The notes beneath the pieces are model-generated. The model was not told the DNA's origin, did no database searches, and worked only from the letters and a program-made list of their open reading frames with translations. Shown here piece by piece: positions 59,587 through 64,000 of a stretch of 64,000 nt of DNA. Within the stretch, counting starts at the first letter, position 1; the number at the start of each line of letters is the position of its first letter. A program made the translations under genes and the position numbers. Source of the stretch: Oryzibacter oryziterrae (lineage in GTDB: Bacteria > Pseudomonadota > Alphaproteobacteria > Rhizobiales > Pleomorphomonadaceae); the NCBI RefSeq assembly GCF_021864535.1, contig NZ_JAKJIC010000005.1, positions 1 to 64,000 of the forward strand, given 5' to 3'.

Positions 59587-61062
59587 ATGAACCGCAGACA
59601 TTTCCTGCTCGCCGCCGCGAGCAGCCTCGCCCTGCCGGCGCTGTCGCGCCCGGCCTTTGCCACCGCACGCAAGCTCACCGTCGCCTCGCGAACCCTCGAC
59701 ATCAACGGCAAGGCCGCCACCGTCTATGGCCTCACGGACGACGCCGGCCGTCCCGGCCTCACGCTCGCCCCCGGCGAACGCTTTGCCGTCGACCTCGCCA
59801 ATCGCCTCGACGAGCCCACCATCGTCCACTGGCACGGCCTCACCCCGCCCTGGCCGCAGGATGGCGTGCCGGATAATCCCCTGCCGGCCCTCGCGCCTAG
59901 CGAAACCAGATCCTACGACTTTGCCGTCAGCCACCCCGGCACCTTCTGGATGCACGCCCACACGCTGCAGGAGCAGAACCTCCTGGCCGCACCGCTGATC
60001 GTCCATTCCGCCGAGGACCTGACCGCTGACCGGCAGGAGGTCGTTGTCCTGCTGCACGACTTCTCCTTCACGCCGGCAACCGAACTTCTCGCCCGCCTGA
60101 CCAAGGGCAGCGGCCAGTCCATGCACGGCATGGCGCATGGCCCCATGCAGATGGGCGGGATGAAAATGGACGGCATGGGAGGTATGGACATGGGCTCCCA
60201 GAGCATGGGGTCCATGAAAATGGGGTCCATGGATCACGGTGCCATGCAGCAGGCCATGCCCGGCGGCATGGACCTCAACGACATCAGCTATGACGCCTAT
60301 CTCGCCAACGACAGGACGCTCGACGATCCCGAGGTGATCACGGTCGAAAAGGGCGGCCGCGTCCTCGTTCGCCTGATCAACGGCGCCACCGCCACCCAGT
60401 TCACCATCGACTGCGGCAGCCTTGCCGCCAGTCTCGTCGCCGTTGACGGCTATCCGGTCGAGCCGCTGTCCGGCGCCCGCTTCCCCGTCACCATGGGCCA
60501 GCGCCTCGATCTGTTGCTGGAGATACCCGCTACGGGCGGCGCCTTCCCGATCCTGGCCCTGCGCGAGGGCGGCGTGGAGCGAACCGGTGTCATCCTTGCC
60601 ACTGCCGGCGCGCCTGTCGGCCGCCTGGCCGTCGCCGGAGAGGACGCGGGTCCCGTCCTCGATCTCTCCGTCGAGTCCCGGCTGATCGCGCGCACCCAGC
60701 CGCCACAGGCGCCGATCGCGGCACGCCATGACGTCACCCTCGCCGGCGACATGATGAGCTACACCTGGGCCATGCAGGGCGCCGAGGCCATCGTGCTCAC
60801 CCAAGGCCATCGCGTCGCCGTCACCATGGCCAATCGCAGCATGATGGCGCATCCCATGCACTTGCACGGCCATCGCTTCCAGGTGATCGCCATCGACGGC
60901 AAGCCGATCAGTGGTGCAGTGCGCGACACGGTCCTTGTGCCGCCGGGCCGCAGCGTCACCATCGCCTTCGACGCCGACAACCCCGGCACCTGGCCGTTCC
61001 ACTGCCACCATCTCTATCACATGGCCTCGGGCATGATGGTGCACCTGCCCTACGCAAGCTGA
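59587..61062 (+). CDS. multicopper oxidase with Met-rich insert (CueO/CopA-like)
   Basis: A 491-residue periplasmic oxidase with a Tat-like signal (NRRHFLLAAASSLAL). All copper-ligand motifs are present: HWHG at 81-84, HAH at 123-125, HPMHLHGH at 422-429, and HCHHLYHMASGMM at 472-484, which holds the type 1 ligands. Residues 179-228 are a Met-rich, Gly/His-containing insert with about 20 methionines, similar in role to the CueO methionine-rich region that binds Cu(I). It probably oxidises toxic Cu(I). Confidence 0.93.
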   Translation: MNRRHFLLAAASSLALPALSRPAFATARKLTVASRTLDINGKAATVYGLTDDAGRPGLTLAPGERFAVDLANRLDEPTIVHWHGLTPPWPQDGVPDNPLPALAPSETRSYDFAVSHPGTFWMHAHTLQEQNLLAAPLIVHSAEDLTADRQEVVVLLHDFSFTPATELLARLTKGSGQSMHGMAHGPMQMGGMKMDGMGGMDMGSQSMGSMKMGSMDHGAMQQAMPGGMDLNDISYDAYLANDRTLDDPEVITVEKGGRVLVRLINGATATQFTIDCGSLAASLVAVDGYPVEPLSGARFPVTMGQRLDLLLEIPATGGAFPILALREGGVERTGVILATAGAPVGRLAVAGEDAGPVLDLSVESRLIARTQPPQAPIAARHDVTLAGDMMSYTWAMQGAEAIVLTQGHRVAVTMANRSMMAHPMHLHGHRFQVIAIDGKPISGAVRDTVLVPPGRSVTIAFDADNPGTWPFHCHHLYHMASGMMVHLPYAS

Positions 61063-61102
61063 GGACAAGGCCCCGCCGATCTACCAAGATCGGCGGGAGC
61101 CC

Positions 61103-62479
61103 CTAAAGCCGTCTGTGCCAGTCCTCGGCATAGTCGTATAGCAGCGCAGGATCGAACTCCGGTTCGGGGGCTGCAACAGCCTCCAACTTGACGATCTGGT
61201 CCCTGGGGCGGGCCAGCATGGCCGCGCCGGTCGAGGTGCCCGTCGTCCCGAGCGCAATCTCCACCGGTCGTTCGGTCAGCACCACCAGCGCGGCTGCGAA
61301 CAACCCGTTGCGCCCGAACGGCCCCTCGATCACCGTCGGACCGTCGGCGCCGGCCACCGCCAGACATTGCCGGGCCACCAGCGCCAGATAGAGATCCACC
61401 GCTGCAACGCGCTCGCCGGGCGTGAGCGCTGCAGGATCGATCGTCCAGCCGCCCTTGCGGGCGCCATAGGGGCCGGAACCCGGCGTCAGCGTCGGCAGCA
61501 CCATGGCCTTCGAGCGCAACACGGATCTAATATCCTCTGTCGTCGGGGGTGCCTTCACCCCTTCCGTCAGGAGCTCGAACTCGCGCCCGCCCATGAACCG
61601 CGCCGAGGGAACGGCACGGCCGAAGGCGTCCACGTTGGACAGACCGTCGCAACCGGGATCAAGCCCGTCGAGCGTCCCGCCCACGGCAAAGGCGATCACC
61701 CAGGTCCCCGTCGACAGCACCGCAAAGGGCGCCGGGCGCATCAGCAGATGCGGCAGCAGCGAGGCATTGGAATCGTGAAGGCCGCAATGAACCGGCGTAT
61801 CCCCGGGCAATCCCGTCGCCGCCGCCACTGCCGGCGTGATGGGTCCCAGCACGTCGAAGGCGGACCGGAGTTCGGGGAAGAGCCCCGTCCAGCCGAGACG
61901 CGCCACCATGGTCGACAGGCGCCCCTCGCGCGGCGCCCACAGATCCGTATGGCAGCCCAGCGACGTTGCCTCGGATGCCTTGCGGCCCGAGAGCCGATAG
62001 GCCCAGTATTGCGGATAGGGCAATACGTCGGTGACTGTGGCAAAGCTCTCCGGAAAGGTCCGCTGCTGCCAGAAGAGTTGCGCTCCCGCATTGAGCCCGC
62101 CGGGCAGGCGCGGCGCGAAACTCTCCGCAAAGGGCGGGCGCACGGACGCATATTCAGCGGCAAGGCCATCCGGCCCCAGGAACTCATAGTCGAGCACCGG
62201 CATCGCCAGGCGGTCGCCCGCCATCAATGCGAGCGACGCGCCATGCGTCGTCACCGAGATGGCATCGATCCGATGCTGACGGCCGGCTTCCGCCAGCGCC
62301 TCCAGAAAGAAGGCCCAGATGCCCTCGGTATCATAATGCGGATAGGGCGCCGCCTGGACGACCGCGTTGGGCCGTGCGCGGACGAACAGGTCCGCGCCGG
62401 CGTCGAGGTCATGCACCACCAGCTTGACGTTGGTCTTGCCCACATCGAGCACGGCAACCAGTCGCGGCCTGTCGCTCAT
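61103..62479 (-). CDS. FGGY-family carbohydrate kinase, rhamnulokinase-like
   Basis: A 458-residue sugar kinase of the hexokinase/actin fold: VAVLDVGKTNVKLVVHD phosphate-1 motif, VHCGLHDSNASLLPHLL, the phosphate-2 motif VLSTGTWVIAFAVGG, and the adenosine motif VIEGPFGRNGLFAAALVVL. Its place after two rhamnose-type permeases matches the RhaK position in Rhizobium leguminosarum, where the kinase is needed both for transport and catabolism. Other pentuloses or deoxysugars are possible. GGAGG precedes the ATG; the gap to the upstream permease is 15 bp. Confidence 0.85.
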   Translation of the reverse strand: MSDRPRLVAVLDVGKTNVKLVVHDLDAGADLFVRARPNAVVQAAPYPHYDTEGIWAFFLEALAEAGRQHRIDAISVTTHGASLALMAGDRLAMPVLDYEFLGPDGLAAEYASVRPPFAESFAPRLPGGLNAGAQLFWQQRTFPESFATVTDVLPYPQYWAYRLSGRKASEATSLGCHTDLWAPREGRLSTMVARLGWTGLFPELRSAFDVLGPITPAVAAATGLPGDTPVHCGLHDSNASLLPHLLMRPAPFAVLSTGTWVIAFAVGGTLDGLDPGCDGLSNVDAFGRAVPSARFMGGREFELLTEGVKAPPTTEDIRSVLRSKAMVLPTLTPGSGPYGARKGGWTIDPAALTPGERVAAVDLYLALVARQCLAVAGADGPTVIEGPFGRNGLFAAALVVLTERPVEIALGTTGTSTGAAMLARPRDQIVKLEAVAAPEPEFDPALLYDYAEDWHRRL

Positions 62480-62494
62480 GGCGCGCGCCTCCGG

Positions 62495-63499
62495 TCAGCC
62501 GCGCCGCCGCAGCGCGGCAAGGCGACGGAACACGATCGGTACGGCGATGACGCCGATCAGCATCAGGCCGATGAAGATCGACATGATCACGCCGGGCACG
62601 TTGAGCAGGCCAAGGCCGAAGGTGATCAGCCCCATCACGAAGGCAGCGATCACCACGCCGAGGATCGAGCCCGACCCGCCGTTGATGTTGATGCCGCCGA
62701 GCACCACCATGGTCACCGCCTCGAGTTCCCAGCCCTGCGCGATCGACGGCCGCGTCGATCCGAGGCGCGAGGTGAGCATCACCGCGGCAATGCCCGAGGC
62801 GACGCCCGTCATCAGGAACAGGATGAACTTCACCCGTTCCACATGGACGCCCGAGAAAGTGGCGGCCAGCGCGTTGTTGCCGATGGCGAACACCTGCCGG
62901 CCGAAGATGGTCCGGTGCAGCACGATGCCGCCGACGAGAGCCAGGATGAGAAAGGCGACGAACTCGAAGGAGAACACCCACCACACATAGCCCTGGCCGA
63001 ACCAGGCGAAATCGGCGGGATAGCCCTTGTAGACCTGGTCGCCCAGGATGACATAGGCGAGCCCGCGGAAGAGGCTCATGCTGCCGATGGTCACCACGAT
63101 CGACGGCAGGCGCAGGCGCGTCACCAGCACGGCGTTGAAGGCGCCGCAGCCAAGGCCGACGCCAAGGCCCACCAGCACCAGCGTCCCCGTGCCCGCCCCG
63201 GTCTGCGCCACCGCGCCCATCAGGGTCGACGCCAGCGCGATGATGCCGGCCACCGACAAGTCGATCTCGCCCGACACCACCAGAAAGGCCATGGCCACGG
63301 CGATGATCGCCTTCTCGGTGAAGTTGAAGGTGGCGTCAGAGAGGTTCCAGGGATCGAGGAAATAGGGGGACGCCAGCGAGTTGGCGATGAAGATCGCCAC
63401 CGCCACCAGAACCAGCAGCAGTTCCCAGCTGCGCAAGGCGGCCGACAGCGGACTGTCCAGGCGATCGGGAATATGCCGGGCGCTCGTGATCTCGCTCAT
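62495..63499 (-). CDS. sugar ABC transporter permease (RhaQ-like)
   Basis: A 334-residue inner-membrane permease of the ribose/rhamnose BPD_transp_2 family with about nine to ten helices. Landmarks are WNLSDATFNFTEKAIIAVAMAFLVVSGEIDLSVAGIIALAS, RLRLPSIVVTIGSMSLFRGLAYVILGDQ, ATFSGVHVERVKFILF and VVLGGININGGSGSILGVVIAAF. ATG 63499 overlaps the stop of the upstream permease (ATGA). It resembles RhaQ of the rhizobial rhamnose transporter. Confidence 0.88.
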   Translation of the reverse strand: MSEITSARHIPDRLDSPLSAALRSWELLLVLVAVAIFIANSLASPYFLDPWNLSDATFNFTEKAIIAVAMAFLVVSGEIDLSVAGIIALASTLMGAVAQTGAGTGTLVLVGLGVGLGCGAFNAVLVTRLRLPSIVVTIGSMSLFRGLAYVILGDQVYKGYPADFAWFGQGYVWWVFSFEFVAFLILALVGGIVLHRTIFGRQVFAIGNNALAATFSGVHVERVKFILFLMTGVASGIAAVMLTSRLGSTRPSIAQGWELEAVTMVVLGGININGGSGSILGVVIAAFVMGLITFGLGLLNVPGVIMSIFIGLMLIGVIAVPIVFRRLAALRRRG

Positions 63500-64000
63500 A
63501 GCACGATCTCCTTGCGGCGCAGGATGTTGCGCCCCACCGAGCGTTCGGCCCGGGCGTTGATGGTCACCGCCGCGATGATCACGGCACCGGAGATCGCCAT
63601 CTGCCAGAAGGGCGACACGCCGATCACCGGCAGCGCATTCATGATCAGGCCGAGGAACAGCGCCCCGAGCACCGTGCCGGCCACCGATCCGATGCCACCG
63701 GCAATGGAGACACCGCCGATGACGCAGGCGGCGATCACGTTGAGCTCGAAGCCGCCGGCCACGTCCACATAGGCCACCGCATAGCGCGACACCCACAGAT
63801 AGCCCGATAGCCCCGCCAGCATGCCGGAGAGACAGAAGGCGTAAAACCGTGTCCGCCCCACGTCGATGCCGGTATAGACGGCCGCCACCGCATTGCCGCC
63901 GGTGGCAAAGAAGGCCCGCCCGATCGGCGTGCGATCGAACAGCAGCACGCTGAGGCCGATCGCCAGGATGGCGAGCCAGGAGAGCACAGGCAGCCCCGCC
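63496..64000 (-). CDS. sugar ABC transporter permease (RhaP-like), 5' end outside the window
   Basis: The C-terminal 167 residues of a second BPD_transp_2 permease: FFATGGNAVAAVYTGIDVGRTRFYAFCLSGMLAGLSGYLWVSRYAVAYVDVAGGFELNVIAACVIGGVSIAGGIGSVAGTVLGALFLGLIMNALPVIG. The frame runs open to the window edge, so the gene continues beyond 64000. With the next gene it forms the heterodimeric channel; the ATPase and binding protein should lie further upstream of it. Confidence 0.88.
   Translation of the reverse strand, partial: AGLPVLSWLAILAIGLSVLLFDRTPIGRAFFATGGNAVAAVYTGIDVGRTRFYAFCLSGMLAGLSGYLWVSRYAVAYVDVAGGFELNVIAACVIGGVSIAGGIGSVAGTVLGALFLGLIMNALPVIGVSPFWQMAISGAVIIAAVTINARAERSVGRNILRRKEIVL

Noticed and set aside
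60121-60270. Repetitive ATGGGC/ATGGAC-like DNA inside the multicopper oxidase gene
   Set aside because: It encodes the in-frame Met-rich insert typical of copper oxidases and is not a separate repeat element.

Overview
The window reads as a continuous stretch of chromosome from a high-GC alphaproteobacterium, most likely of the order Hyphomicrobiales (Rhizobiales). The evidence is the gene order rplU-rpmA-obgE-proB-proA-nadD-rsfS-rlmH-envC-ctpA-yibQ-rppH, an F1-only ATP synthase operon atpHAGDC next to priA, an SOS cassette imuA-imuB-dnaE2 under a GAAC-N7-GAAC LexA box, and a rhamnose transport locus of the rhizobial type. A family name such as Pleomorphomonadaceae would be a guess. Codon use looks uniform, and I see no insertion sequence, integrase, phage gene or CRISPR array.

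Layout. 1-3.2 kb: EVE-domain protein, methyltransferase, acetyl-CoA synthetase. 3.3-9.3 kb: secreted subtilisin-like protease, an Lrp-type regulator divergent from a saccharopine-dehydrogenase-like enzyme, DUF2794, GNAT, BAX-inhibitor-1 membrane protein. 9.4-15.1 kb: YbbP/YbbA exporter divergent from a TesA-type esterase, DinB-like protein, aldo/keto reductase. 15.2-16.5 kb: asd with a long leader region. 16.7-25.8 kb: a complete nitrous oxide reductase cluster nosRZDFYLX behind three FNR/NnrR-like sites, so the organism should reduce N2O to N2. 25.8-26.9 kb: MarR regulator divergent from a SnoaL-like protein over two palindromes, then tRNA-Ser(CGA). 27.3-40.2 kb: the ribosome/GTPase/proline/NAD/cell-division block ending in two tandem RppH-type Nudix genes. 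40.3-42.2 kb: Zur-type metal-binding protein and an EamA transporter. 42.2-48.1 kb: SOS mutagenesis cassette. 48.1-50.5 kb: prephenate-dehydrogenase-like gene and a membrane-anchored EEP nuclease/phosphatase. 50.5-58.2 kb: atpHAGDC and priA. 58.2-61.1 kb: pyridoxal kinase, a Cys/His-rich secreted protein and a Met-rich multicopper oxidase. 61.1-64.0 kb: sugar kinase and two ABC permeases of a rhamnose-type locus that runs off the right edge.

The most interesting signals are two apparent amino-acid attenuators in 'empty' DNA. Upstream of asd the minus strand encodes a 12-residue peptide with nine threonines, followed by mutually exclusive pairing segments. Upstream of the tyrA-like gene the minus strand encodes a 16-residue peptide with tandem Tyr codons and a Phe. 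A pause hairpin, an antiterminator pairing and a U-tract terminator follow it, 20 nt before the structural gene. Both peptides are too short for routine gene calling. They suggest that Thr and Tyr/Phe supply control two amino-acid biosynthetic genes through ribosome-mediated attenuation. I know of no described alphaproteobacterial Thr leader on asd, but I could not search for one.
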